Shown here in pieces: positions 27,949 through 37,206 of a stretch of 64,000 bases of DNA. Source of the stretch: Methanosarcina siciliae T4/M (GTDB lineage Archaea; Halobacteriota; Methanosarcinia; Methanosarcinales; Methanosarcinaceae); NCBI RefSeq assembly GCF_000970085.1, contig NZ_CP009506.1, positions 1,736,001 through 1,800,000 of the forward strand. The letters are read 5' to 3'. A program made the position numbers and the translations under genes. Position 1 is the stretch's first letter; every line of letters starts with the position of its first letter. Below the pieces are notes generated by a model. That model saw only the letters and a program-made list of their open reading frames with translations. It ran no database searches and was not told the DNA's origin.

Positions 27949-28335
27949 ATGGATTTTAGAAAAAAGTCAAGCAAAAAAATTGTAGTATCCGGTTTAGTTG
28001 TCTTGATGCTGTTGGCTCTGTTCGCAACAGGTGCTTCTGCAGCCGACCAGCTGAGGGACAGAGATCAGACCCAACTTAAAGACTGCGATCAAGATGAATC
28101 CTGTCAATCCAGCGCTGTTTCCACCTGCGCCGGCGACTGTGACCAGACTCAGGATAGGGACCAGGATAAGAATCAGACCCAACTTAAGGACTGCGATCAG
28201 GATAAATCCTGTCAGTCCGGTGCGGTTTCCACCTGTACCGGTGACTGTGACCAGACCCAGGATCGGGACCAGGACAAAGATAAAGCCCAGGATCAGGTTA
28301 GAGATCCCGCTAGAGATAGAACCTGTCTTGAGTAA
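27949..28335 (+). CDS. Small secreted Asp/Gln/Cys-rich repeat protein
   Basis: 128 residues. A signal peptide (about 1-31, ending GASAA) precedes two nearly identical repeats of about 38 residues. Each repeat has the order QTQLKDCDQD, SCQS, STC, GDCDQTQDRDQD, with four Cys. The mature part is very acidic. It could bind metal or form disulfides outside the cell; no known family was recognised. AGAGGAGG precedes the ATG, the strongest ribosome site in this region, which suggests high expression. An inverted repeat follows the stop. Confidence 0.82.
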   Translation: MDFRKKSSKKIVVSGLVVLMLLALFATGASAADQLRDRDQTQLKDCDQDESCQSSAVSTCAGDCDQTQDRDQDKNQTQLKDCDQDKSCQSGAVSTCTGDCDQTQDRDQDKDKAQDQVRDPARDRTCLE

Positions 28336-28359
28336 GCCTGATGAAAATAAAATTGGAAG

Positions 28360-28432
28360 TTCCGAAAAACCCCGCATGATCCTGCATGTAAATAGCATGT
28401 AACTTTTCGATAAAATCCGGGGTTTTTCGGAA
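28360..28432. repeat. 15-bp perfect inverted repeat, probable terminator
   Basis: TTCCGAAAAACCCCG (28360-28374) is the exact reverse complement of 28418-28432, with a 43-base spacer that itself contains GCATG repeats. It starts 25 bp after the stop of the Cys-rich protein. Confidence 0.8.
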
Positions 28433-28649
28433 TCTGCCTCAATTTTACTTTTTTTTCCTGGCACTGATTAAATGAAGTTTTAAACTAAAGTTAAATCTTT
28501 TTGGATCATCTACTAAGTAAATATTTTTATAATTTAACAGGGGATATCTCTCTAAGTTTTTGTTACGTTTTTTTCAATCCCACCTTAACAGATGTATTTG
28601 TGAGAGCCAATGAGTTTTGTTTGCTCTTACTCAAAAGCAGGCTATCGCC

Positions 28650-29620
28650 CACCTAGATGCTAATGTTAGGTGGGTGGGGCTTTAACCTGTCCATTGCTGC
28701 AGCTTTTTCGTTGTCTGCGGCTTTTCTGGTAGTTGTTAATATTGGAGACTTCATTGTAATAGAAAACAAATTCATTATCTGTTCTCCAGAACCCTTTAAA
28801 GGCCAGAGATCCGAACTCCCCCCCAGGCGATATGCGATAAATATTATCAAGCCCGACCGGCAGCACATGCTGTTCCTCTTCCAGGCTAAGGTTGAGGATT
28901 GCTTCCTCCCGTCCCGAAAAACTCAGGGAGATACTTTTGATGTTGTAAGGATTCGGCTCAAAAACATATGTTTTGCCTGAGATCTTCTCTGCCATATCCG
29001 GAAGAGAGGGCACCGGTTCCGGTTCAGGAGGGTTTTGAAGCCGCCGTTATTTTTCTCCTGAAGCTGTTCATAGGCTTCCGGATTTTCCGACAGGGCTTCT
29101 TCCAACTTCGGGATGCGAGCAGAAGGGGAGCAAGCTCATCGGGCTCAAAACCTCCATCAGTGGTCACAAGTATAATATTTTTTTTCAGGCCAGACAGTTA
29201 TGCGTTGACCTCCACGCCCTACTGCTTCGTAAATTCCCGGTACACTATCAGAAATCCACCACTGGTAACCGTATCCATCATTCTCTTCCAGAGAGACGTG
29301 CTTTTGAGTTGATGCAGCCATTCATTCAGTCGGAACGACCTGTTTTCCTTCCCATGTACCGTTATTCAGATAGAGGTAGTCCAGTTTTTCCATGTTAAGG
29401 AGTCAAACGCAGATCTCCCCATCCGTGGTTGTTTCCCTGAGGGTCCGGTGGGCCAGATGACATTGGAGATTCCAAGAGGCTCAAAGAGGCTTCATCGTTG
29501 ACGCACTCAAAGCCTGACCTCATGGTAAGAAGGCCTTCAAGCGTCATCACCTCTTTTCTCGCATCAACGTTTTCCACTCTGTGTTCCGGGAAAAGGCCGA
29601 TGACCGGCCGCCTGCAAACA
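28650..29620 (-). pseudogene. Decayed serine hydrolase (beta-lactamase/penicillin-binding-like)
   Basis: Read on the minus strand, pieces in different frames match a family common in Methanosarcina. VIGLFPEHRVENVDARKEV and LEGLLTMRSGFECVNDEA near 29590-29490 are the region before the active-site fold. GKTYVFEPNPYNIKSISLSF and RISPGGEFGSLAFKG near 28960-28790 are the C-terminal beta domain. The first part with the SxxK motif is missing and stops or frameshifts separate the pieces. It is a clear remnant. Confidence 0.78.
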
Positions 29621-30422
29621 TAGCGAAAAAGTTACTGGTGTATCCAAAATGTCAGTTACAGAATCTGTTATCAAAGAGATCCCTTAACTGCGAGAGTCCC
29701 GGAAAAAGAGCTGATGACAGAGGTTCAAATTCCAGTTAGAGAAAAATAAACCCTTTCGGTATAAATTCTTCTGAAGTATATTTTTCCTATAGTATAACTC
29801 TTCTGTAGTACAATACCTATTTTCATAGTTCCTATGCAGCTTCAGATTTCTGGAACAGTTTTTTGTCTAATTTTTAAAATGTATTGTAAGTATCAAAGTT
29901 ATAAGGAAATCAGTATCTAAGTTAAGGAATAGAGAATATTCATTGGTGAAAAAAAGCCCGGTTTCCATGAAATGTGCGCATTTGTAGAATCTATTTTTTT
30001 ATTTGTCTAATTTGTTTCGTCCAAGTTGATGTGAATCTTCAGTATCCTGTTTGATTGAATGGATATCTGATATTTAGTTTAGTTTTGCGTAAAGAGGGAA
30101 AGCCTGTAAAGAATATTTTTATTTCAGATATATCTGCAGGAATCCGGCTATACAATTCAAGACTCGCATTATTATGAAATCCGTAGTTATATTTCTACAA
30201 ATATTATATTTGTATGAATAATAGTGTTTTACCGATACAATTTGAAATCACTTTCGTTGACCATACAAAGTGAGTACAAAATTTTGCCAATTATGTCTTT
30301 TTTAAAAATTAATTCAGATGATTGATTGGTAAAATAATATTTACATAGTGACTCTGTCAACGGGATGGATCGAGAACCAGATCTAAATCGTATTGAAATA
30401 AGCAAGAGTCTGGGGGTATACA
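29621..30422. other. AT-rich gap upstream of the repeat-stalk surface protein
   Basis: About 800 bp without a gene. It must contain the promoter of the surface protein; several T/A-rich stretches could serve and I cannot choose one. Confidence 0.4.
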
Positions 30423-32408
30423 ATGGGAGAACAAACATCTGGCATAAAACAAAAGATACTTTGTGTTTTCACATTAATTTTTGTAATCTCAGCAATATCC
30501 GTAGCAGTAAGTGCAGCTAACGGAGATACACCGGGTGAAAACGTAACAGAAACAGATAGCCTAACTGAATCAGCAAATAACGGAACAGAGACTGAAGCTG
30601 AAGTAACCGAGACAGAAGCTGAAGTGACCGAGACTGAAGCTGAAGTAACCGAGACTGAAGCAGATGAAACAGAGACTGAAGCTGAAGTAACCGAGACTGA
30701 AGCTGAAGTAACCGAGACTGAAGCGGATGAAACAGAGACAGAAGCTGAAGTAACCGAGACAGAAGCTGAAGTAACCGAGACAGAAGCTGAAGTAACCGAG
30801 ACAGAAGCTGAAGTAACCGAGACAGAAGCTGAAGTAACCGAGACAGAAGCTGAAGTAACCGAGACAGAAGCTGAAGTGACCGAGACTGAAGCTGAAGTGA
30901 CCGAGACTGAAGCTGAAGTAACCGAGACAGAAGCTGAAGTGACCGAGACTGAAGCTGAAGTAACCGAGACTGAAGCGGATGAAACAGAGACAGAAGCTGA
31001 AGTAACCGAGACTGAAGCAGATGAAACAGAGACAGAAGCAGATGTAACTGAGACAGAAGCTGTTGAAACTGCACCGGAAGCTAATGAAACTGAACTTGGC
31101 AACAGAACAGAACTGGAGAACATAACAGAACTTGCTGAAACTGAACCGGAAGTTAATGAAACTGAACTTGGCAACATAACAGAACTGGAGAATATAACAG
31201 AACTGGAGAACATAACAGAACTGGATAATAATACGCTATCAGAAATCAATTTAACAGAACCCGAAACTAACGAAACAATATCAGTTGCCATGGTATCACC
31301 GACAATCGGGACCAATAACGAGGTCTCTGTACTTAATGAATCCACAAACACTACTACCAAGGTGGATGTAGGTCCCGATGCCGGGGGAGTTGCGGTAAAT
31401 CCTGCGGGAACAAATGTGTATGTGGCGAATGTTAATAACAACACGGTATCCGTAATTGATGCAGCTACAAACGAAGTTAAAGCCAAAGTTGATGTCGGTG
31501 ATCATCCTTCCGGAATAGCCGTGAACCCTGCTGGGACATACGTGTATGTGACTAATATTGTCAGCAATACTGTCACTGTGATTAACGCAGCTACAAACAC
31601 TGTTGCAGCCACGGTTGATGTTGGCCAGAATCCTTCCGGAATAGCCGTGAACCCTGCTGGGACATACGTGTATGTGACTAATATTGTCAGCAATACCGTT
31701 ACTGTGATTAACGCAGCTACAAACACTGTTGCAGCCACGGTTGATGTTGGCCAGAATCCTTCCGGAATTGTAGTGCATCCTGCTGGAACATACGTGTATG
31801 TGACTAATATTGTCAGCAATACCGTCACTGTGATTAACGCAGCTACAAACACTGTTGCATCCACGGTTGATGTTGGTGATTATCCTGCTGGAATTGCAAT
31901 GCACCCTGATGGGAAGTACGTGTATGTGACGAATGTTATCAGCAACACCGTCACCATAATTAACGTAGCTACAAACACCGTTGTATCCACGGTTGATGTT
32001 GGCAAGTATCCTGCTGGAATTGAAGCCGTGGGAACAAATGTATATGTGACGAATGTTATCAGCAATACTGTCACCATAATTGACACAACCACAAACATCG
32101 TAACAGACACGGTGCCTGTGGAGAGCACCCCCGTCTCGGTTGGGAAATGTGTGTGTCCGCTTCCAATAATTAAACCTAAACCACGCCCTGTTGCAAACTT
32201 CGCCAGCAAGGTCGTTTATACTGTGCAGTTCACAGACCGCTCGAAATATGCAACTAAATGGTACTGGAGCTTTGGAGATGGAACATATTCAACAAAGCAG
32301 AACCCACTGCACGTATACAAAAAAGCAGGCAAATACACCGTTAAACTAAAAGTATTCAACAAATACGGTGCAAGTTCAAAAACTTATATAGTCAAAGTCT
32401 GCACCTGA
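30423..32408 (+). CDS. Large surface protein: TETEAE repeat stalk, YVTN beta-propeller, PKD domain
   Basis: 661 residues. A signal peptide at about 1-35 is followed by a stalk with some 25 copies of a VTETEAE-type hexapeptide (about 57-215), then ELENITEL repeats with many N-glycosylation sites. From about residue 300 to 560 there are YVTN-family propeller repeats (VYVTNIVSNTVTVINAATNT), three of them almost identical in DNA as well. A PKD-like domain (YWSFGDGTYSTKQNPLHVYK) closes the protein. It is probably cell-surface or secreted. No C-terminal anchor is seen, so it may bind the S-layer. A strong terminator follows. Confidence 0.88.
   Translation: MGEQTSGIKQKILCVFTLIFVISAISVAVSAANGDTPGENVTETDSLTESANNGTETEAEVTETEAEVTETEAEVTETEADETETEAEVTETEAEVTETEADETETEAEVTETEAEVTETEAEVTETEAEVTETEAEVTETEAEVTETEAEVTETEAEVTETEAEVTETEAEVTETEAEVTETEADETETEAEVTETEADETETEADVTETEAVETAPEANETELGNRTELENITELAETEPEVNETELGNITELENITELENITELDNNTLSEINLTEPETNETISVAMVSPTIGTNNEVSVLNESTNTTTKVDVGPDAGGVAVNPAGTNVYVANVNNNTVSVIDAATNEVKAKVDVGDHPSGIAVNPAGTYVYVTNIVSNTVTVINAATNTVAATVDVGQNPSGIAVNPAGTYVYVTNIVSNTVTVINAATNTVAATVDVGQNPSGIVVHPAGTYVYVTNIVSNTVTVINAATNTVASTVDVGDYPAGIAMHPDGKYVYVTNVISNTVTIINVATNTVVSTVDVGKYPAGIEAVGTNVYVTNVISNTVTIIDTTTNIVTDTVPVESTPVSVGKCVCPLPIIKPKPRPVANFASKVVYTVQFTDRSKYATKWYWSFGDGTYSTKQNPLHVYKKAGKYTVKLKVFNKYGASSKTYIVKVCT
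30590..31060 (+). repeat. 18-bp coding tandem repeat (VTETEAE stalk)
   Basis: Units of 18 bp (GAAGCTGAAGTAACCGAGAC-like) repeat for about 470 bp. Alternative versions (GTGACC for GTAACC, ACTGAA for ACAGAA, GAAGCAGATGAA) are arranged in blocks, which suggests repeated unequal exchange. Confidence 0.93.
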
Positions 32409-32538
32409 AAGTATTGGAACAACAAAGGATAACATAAAAAAGACAGGGTAAAAAAAGAATCCAGCATTCTCAATCTCCGGGTTCGAGGGAACTCAGGATG
32501 ATTCAGGTGCGAGTAAAAAATGAGTAGAACACAGGAAA

Positions 32539-32575
32539 GCTGGAAGGGTAAAATACCCGTCCAGCATTATTTTTT
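32539..32575 (+). terminator. Strong hairpin plus T-run
   Basis: GCTGGAAGGGTA pairs with TACCCGTCCAGC with one mismatch, followed by ATTATTTTTT. It lies about 130 bp after the surface protein stop and just before the end of the convergent peroxidase-like gene. Confidence 0.7.
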
Positions 32576-32630
32576 CCTCAAACCAAAAAATTAAGTGTAT
32601 GCATTATGAAGCACGACACTTAGGCTTCGT

Positions 32631-33836
32631 TTATTCAGGGACGTAGTAGCCGTCCGAGAGGGTTTTCAGGAAAGCAACAATTGCCTTTTCTTCCGAATCG
32701 TTCAGGCCCAGGTTGCCCATTTCTTCAGTATTTATATTTTCTGGAACTTCAGGCTCTGGCCATTCCACTGACTCGTTATCCCTCGTATTATAGAAGTGGA
32801 CAATGTCTTCCAGGCTCTTGAAATATCCGTTATGCCCGTATGCTTTGGGGAAATAATTCCCAGGCTGCTGGTTTACGTTCCGAAGCGTTGGAACTTTGTG
32901 TTTGCCCTTATTCTCATCGGCAAGTTCTTCCCATTCCGGCACTGTTGCCAGGAAACCTCCGAGTCCAGGGTCAACCCAGTTCGCTCCGTCAGGGTTGATC
33001 GGAGAACCGTCATCAAGGTAGACCGTATCCATATCGTAGAAAGGATTATCCGGATTCTTGGGAATACCAAGGTTATCGTAGGTGAAATCCGTAAACAGAG
33101 GAGACTCCCCATTAGGCCCGGGAGCACTTGGATGGCAGTTACTACACATAGCTTCACCGTTAAACAGCTCAAGCCCCCATAGCTCCTCATCAGTCAAATC
33201 GGCCTCATCTTCCAGGTAGGCGTCATATTTGGAGGAAAACTGGTTTACCTCACTCGAATTCTCATAAGCTGCAATAGCCAGAGCAGCCCTACCATAATTC
33301 ATATCTATCTCTTCCTGGGTCGCATAGCTTATAGGTTCACCCCAGACACTTTCCCAGAGCCCGGCATATTTCGATGTGGCTATCTGTTCCAGGACAGCTT
33401 CCTTACTTGGATTGTTCTGTTCCACAGGATTCAGAAACGGACCCATAGCCTGGTCGGCGGCAGGGTTGCCGAGAATTTCACCTGTGGCTCTTCCGTCCCA
33501 GAAATTCCCTCCTACGAACAGTCCTTCAGCTTCATCATAGTGGAAAATAGGGCTTAAAGTGGCATAGGCTGCACTTGGCGGTTTACGGTTTCCAAAGCGC
33601 TGAGGCACAGCGCCGCGATATACGGAACCTTTGACGTTAATACCGGCAATCGGTCCGGTATATCCGTATTGTGGAGCATGACAGTCGGCACAGGCCATAC
33701 TGTCAGGATCTGAAATTTTGTCAAAAAATATTTCTTTCCCAAGCTGTTCCTCGTCATTTAATTCTGCAGAAGCTGACTCAACAAGAATAGTCAGGATCAG
33801 AACCAGTAAAAGTGTCCATAACTTTATTTTTGTCAA
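32631..33836 (-). CDS. Di-haem cytochrome c peroxidase/MauG-like protein, secreted
   Basis: 401 residues with a signal peptide (about 1-24). Two c-type haem sites are present: CADCH at 49-53 and CSNCH at 231-235. Regions SPIFHYDEAEGLFVGGNFWDG and KVPTLRNVNQ, plus a YGHNGYF segment, are typical of bacterial cytochrome c peroxidase and MauG. It would reduce peroxide, or oxidise another target, outside the membrane. The gene starts with TTG, preceded by GGGGGAT. It is unusual in an anaerobic archaeon but fits one that makes c-type cytochromes. No electron donor gene is adjacent. Confidence 0.92.
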   Translation of the reverse strand: MTKIKLWTLLLVLILTILVESASAELNDEEQLGKEIFFDKISDPDSMACADCHAPQYGYTGPIAGINVKGSVYRGAVPQRFGNRKPPSAAYATLSPIFHYDEAEGLFVGGNFWDGRATGEILGNPAADQAMGPFLNPVEQNNPSKEAVLEQIATSKYAGLWESVWGEPISYATQEEIDMNYGRAALAIAAYENSSEVNQFSSKYDAYLEDEADLTDEELWGLELFNGEAMCSNCHPSAPGPNGESPLFTDFTYDNLGIPKNPDNPFYDMDTVYLDDGSPINPDGANWVDPGLGGFLATVPEWEELADENKGKHKVPTLRNVNQQPGNYFPKAYGHNGYFKSLEDIVHFYNTRDNESVEWPEPEVPENINTEEMGNLGLNDSEEKAIVAFLKTLSDGYYVPE

Positions 33837-34191
33837 ACAAATCCCCCTTGTTATTCTGGTTTATCCCGGAAAAATCAGATGATGCAAACTGTTGAGTAAA
33901 GACGCCACCAACCATCATCCCCGGCAAAGAATTCCACAAGATACTTTTGCGAAATTTGTACATTATATATGGACTGTATTAATAAAAACATTCCTGTTGT
34001 ATGATTTAAAATATATAATAGGAGATATTAGCCAAAGAAAAAACAAACGTTATTGCCTTCTGAATATTATTGAAAAATGAGCATATAAATATAAAAATCT
34101 GGTGTCATTTTTAGCACAGGTTTTGTTAAATAAGTTCAGAAAACAATATACAAAAAACTAAAAGTGTAAAAAGCGCGGGCTGCTAAAGCTT
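33837..34191. other. Gap with the peroxidase promoter region
   Basis: About 355 AT-rich bases; no gene seen. The minus-strand promoter of the peroxidase-like gene is expected here. Confidence 0.4.
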
Positions 34192-35049
34192 TTATCTTTC
34201 TTTCTCAAGGAAAACAACAGTATTGTAGACCGGAGGTTCGGGGTCTACTCTTGCCTGTTCATCAAAACCCTCAGGAAGGTCAAAAAGGCAGTCCCCATTT
34301 AGCATCCTGCGTAACCCTTTTTCGTAAATCCTGCAAGAAATCCTGCTTCCTGCAGGCATGACCTCCAGGAGGTGCTCGAAAATCTCTTTCTTGGGTTCAG
34401 CCTGGGCTGCTATCATCAGGGCTTTAATCTCTGCATCCGGATTCAGTGCAAAGCCCTCTCCATTCAGCGAAAAATGATTTCCGTTAATTATTTTGATGAC
34501 TTCGGAAAGCCTGAGTTTTCCCAGCACTTTTTTTGACAGGTTTGCCCGGACAGTGTCCTGTTCGACCCCTGTGCTTTTCACTCCATGCTGCTGGAAAAAG
34601 ACGATCAGGGTCAGAGGAAGCGGCCCGCTTCCGAGAAAGAAAACCCTGTCCCCCGGGGAAAGCCCGAGGCCTTCATATTCCGTGCGAACCAGTTTGAGAT
34701 AATTCCCGTAAAAGGGAAAGTTTTTCAGGACAGCCCAGGGTGAGTCGCTCACAAGGATTTCGTTTGCGTGCTCGGTTTCGAGTTTCACGGTATAGAGATT
34801 CCTGAACCTGTTGATCTCGGCAAATACAGGTTCCAGTTCTTTTTTTTGAAGGATATTCCATGCAATAACATCTTCAATTTCCAGGTTAACCAGAAAATCA
34901 AGTTTCCGAAAAAGTTCTCTGTTCAGGTCCGAGGTCCCGTAAAGTATTTCTTCCTCGGACAGTTTCCTGATATCCCGATACAGACCGAGAATTTCTTTAA
35001 CAATGTACTCTGGCGAAAGCTCAAGTTTCTTACTGACTTCACCGACCAT
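34192..35049 (-). CDS. Nicotianamine synthase-like protein
   Basis: 285 residues. The fold is an N-terminal helical domain followed by a Rossmann-like methyltransferase domain with the loop RVFFLGSGPLPLT (about 133-145), the signature of nicotianamine synthase. VEQDTVRANLSKKVL follows as the second nucleotide-binding strand. The archaeal member (from Methanothermobacter) makes a nicotianamine-like product from S-adenosylmethionine and glutamate. The product here may be a chelator for nickel, iron or another metal. The gene stands alone; no transporter or dehydrogenase of an opine metallophore operon is adjacent. Confidence 0.85.
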   Translation of the reverse strand: MVGEVSKKLELSPEYIVKEILGLYRDIRKLSEEEILYGTSDLNRELFRKLDFLVNLEIEDVIAWNILQKKELEPVFAEINRFRNLYTVKLETEHANEILVSDSPWAVLKNFPFYGNYLKLVRTEYEGLGLSPGDRVFFLGSGPLPLTLIVFFQQHGVKSTGVEQDTVRANLSKKVLGKLRLSEVIKIINGNHFSLNGEGFALNPDAEIKALMIAAQAEPKKEIFEHLLEVMPAGSRISCRIYEKGLRRMLNGDCLFDLPEGFDEQARVDPEPPVYNTVVFLEKER

Positions 35050-35280
35050 AACAACCCCATCAATATCTGGACATCCTATGATATATGCCTATTTAATAAT
35101 TATTTATATATAGAGATTTGAAGGCTTCAGGGACCCGGGCCGTTAAATAATATGAGGTTCGGAAAGCCTATTTTTTTGAGATCCTGGAATATACAGCCAA
35201 ACCGTTTCACTTAACGTTTATATATAAAAAAATTAAACTGTTGGACTATTAGTGATTTCAGTTCTTAAAGAGGTGTACCC

Positions 35281-36231
35281 ATGAATCCGCTAAAAAAAAT
35301 AATTTTTGTTCTTTTTTTACTTGTCTGTGTACTGGTATCTGCAGGATGCGTTTCAGAGGAACCTGCAGCAAATGAGGAGAACAGCTTGCTGGCTGAGGAT
35401 GTAAACGGGGAAGCTGCCGAAGAACAGGTAGGAAGCCTCCGGGATGCCCCAAGTGAAGTTCTGCTTCAGAAAGAAAACATCACTTCTAAGGTCCGGGCTG
35501 CTGCTGCCCGTATCGAAGAAACGGGAGAAGAATCCTTCCCGAAATTCAGGCAACCTGAGAGTGAGTGGTTCATAGATGATTTTTATGTTTTCGTCTGGAA
35601 AACAGACGGCACACGCCTCGTATATCCTCCTGACCTGAGCGGGGAAGGAGAAAACATGAGCGAGCTTCAGGACTCCATGGGAAAACCCATTGGCAAGCTC
35701 TTCATAGAGACAGCTCTCAGTGCCGAGGGAGAGGGCTGGGTGTCATACTACTGGCCAAAACCCAGAGAAAACGAACTTTCCCTTAAATACACATTCATCA
35801 AGGGTGTTTCGCTGAACGGCGAGGACTGCCTTGTAGGCTCAGGGTTCTATGCCGATGACTACATCCTGACAAAAAACCTTGATGAATGTGAGCACTTCAG
35901 CCGGGAAGGAAACATTTACATTACCAATCTCTTTCACCCGGATCTGTATGATAGGGATGTGTATCTCAATTACAGCATCGCCCACACTATCCTCGCGCCT
36001 GGGGAAGCTCTTGCGCCTCACAGGATGAAAAACCCTGAAATCCACTACCTCCTTGAAGGAGAAGGAGTGATCTATATTGAAGACCTGCCTGTCGACCTCA
36101 GGCCCGGGCAGATGGTATACATCCCTGCAAACGCAACCCAGTCTACCCATAATACCGGCAGCGTGAACCTTACCTTCCTTGCAATAAACGAGCCGGCCTG
36201 GAGAGTGGAAAACGAGGAAATCCTCGAGTGA
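35281..36231 (+). CDS. Lipoprotein with cache-like sensor domain and cupin domain
   Basis: 316 residues. The signal sequence ends in a lipobox (VSAGC, Cys22). Residues about 55-200 resemble an extracellular cache domain (DDFYVFVWKTDGTRLVYPPD, then GWVSYYWPKP and GVSLNGEDCLVGSGFY). Residues about 225-310 form a cupin barrel with HTILAPGEALAPHRMKNPE and HYLLEGEG, with His and Glu metal ligands. The combination suggests an outer-surface ligand-binding or metal-dependent protein. No signalling domain is attached. GAGGTG precedes the ATG. Confidence 0.82.
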   Translation: MNPLKKIIFVLFLLVCVLVSAGCVSEEPAANEENSLLAEDVNGEAAEEQVGSLRDAPSEVLLQKENITSKVRAAAARIEETGEESFPKFRQPESEWFIDDFYVFVWKTDGTRLVYPPDLSGEGENMSELQDSMGKPIGKLFIETALSAEGEGWVSYYWPKPRENELSLKYTFIKGVSLNGEDCLVGSGFYADDYILTKNLDECEHFSREGNIYITNLFHPDLYDRDVYLNYSIAHTILAPGEALAPHRMKNPEIHYLLEGEGVIYIEDLPVDLRPGQMVYIPANATQSTHNTGSVNLTFLAINEPAWRVENEEILE

Positions 36232-36401
36232 CCCGCTAGAGTTTTAAGAACTCGTTTGAAGCCGGAGGTCACGTGTGAAGAATAGGAAGTTTCAATCCCT
36301 TCCAGCTTTTTTCGGACACAGCTCCCCAACAAAATGAAATAAATATCTATGTTTCGTGCCGGTAACCTTGAGGTCAAATGTGGCATCCGGGGAAAACCCA
36401 A

Positions 36402-36695
36402 TCATCCAAAAATCTTATCCAGGTCTTCCATGCCAAGGGAGACCTCAAACTCTTTTAATCGATAGAATTTCTTGGCCCGCATGTCATCATCTTCGAGCCG
36501 CAGATCACTCTCAACAAATCCGGCTTTTTCAAGGCGCTTCAGGTGAAGGTTAACCACCTGCCTTGAGAGTTCCAGATCCTTGGCAAGCTCGTACACGTAC
36601 CTCTCCCTTTCGGCAAGCAGGTAGAGGAGCTTTAATCGGATCGGGTGGGACAGGGCCTCGCCTATATCCACAATCTGTTGAAGTGATTTTGTCAT
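36402..36695 (-). CDS. Winged-helix transcriptional regulator, ArsR-like
   Basis: 97 residues. A winged helix-turn-helix (ALSHPIRLKLLYLLAERERY, then YELAKDLELSRQVVNLHLKR) matches the ArsR/HTH_20 type. No metal-binding Cys motif is present. It follows a small membrane protein gene on the same strand (70 bp gap), so it may be co-transcribed with it and control it or the PepSY-like gene nearby. Confidence 0.88.
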   Translation of the reverse strand: MTKSLQQIVDIGEALSHPIRLKLLYLLAERERYVYELAKDLELSRQVVNLHLKRLEKAGFVESDLRLEDDDMRAKKFYRLKEFEVSLGMEDLDKIFG

Positions 36696-36764
36696 CCGGT
36701 ATACCTTCGTATTTTAGGAGTAAGGACCTGAAACATTCCTTAATTTCTCTTCCCGTATTAAAGT

Positions 36765-36980
36765 TTAGATTTCTTCCAGCTTGGACTTTATTTCTTCCAC
36801 CGTTTTCTTTATATCTTCAATATCCTTTTCGATTTTCACAAGCCTTTCATTACCCGGGGCTGCTGAGTACCCTGACCTGTTCAGAAGCACCACCACAGCC
36901 CCCACTATGATAAGGATGATGAGGATATTCAGCAAGAAACCCCATACCGAACCATACATGCTGTAACCCATACCGTTCAA
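36765..36980 (-). CDS. Small membrane protein with C-terminal coiled coil
   Basis: About 71 residues: a glycine-rich N-terminus, one membrane helix (FLLNILIILIIVGAVVVLL) and a charged coiled coil (KIEKDIEDIKKTVEEIKSKL). I chose the TTG at 36980 because GAGGTG lies five bases before it; ATG at 36971 and GTG at 36989 are alternatives. Such proteins often accompany ArsR-like regulators in Methanosarcina; the role is unknown. Confidence 0.75.
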   Translation of the reverse strand: MNGMGYSMYGSVWGFLLNILIILIIVGAVVVLLNRSGYSAAPGNERLVKIEKDIEDIKKTVEEIKSKLEEI

Positions 36981-37206
36981 AATATACACCTCGAAAAGAG
37001 TCAGACTTTCCTTCTTTATCTTTTTTCTTGTTTTGCAGTTTTTTTCCCGTTTTTTTCTTATTTTTCCTTAGATACTCATTTCAACCATAAATATAAAAAA
37101 TACCCGGTATAGGGAGTCTATTACGAGAATAAAACATAAGAATAAAACCTGTAAAATCAACCTGAAAAATTAAAACAAGTAAAAAGGGGATGGGTTATAG
37201 TCAAAA

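Noticed and set aside
27994..28464. 156-codon minus-strand frame over the Cys-rich protein
   Set aside because: It is the antisense of a repeated gene and runs through the inverted repeat; the plus strand has a signal peptide and a strong ribosome site.
30383..31486. Long minus-strand frame with SASVSVTS repeats
   Set aside because: It is the antisense shadow of the TETEAE stalk; the plus-strand gene has a signal peptide and known domains.
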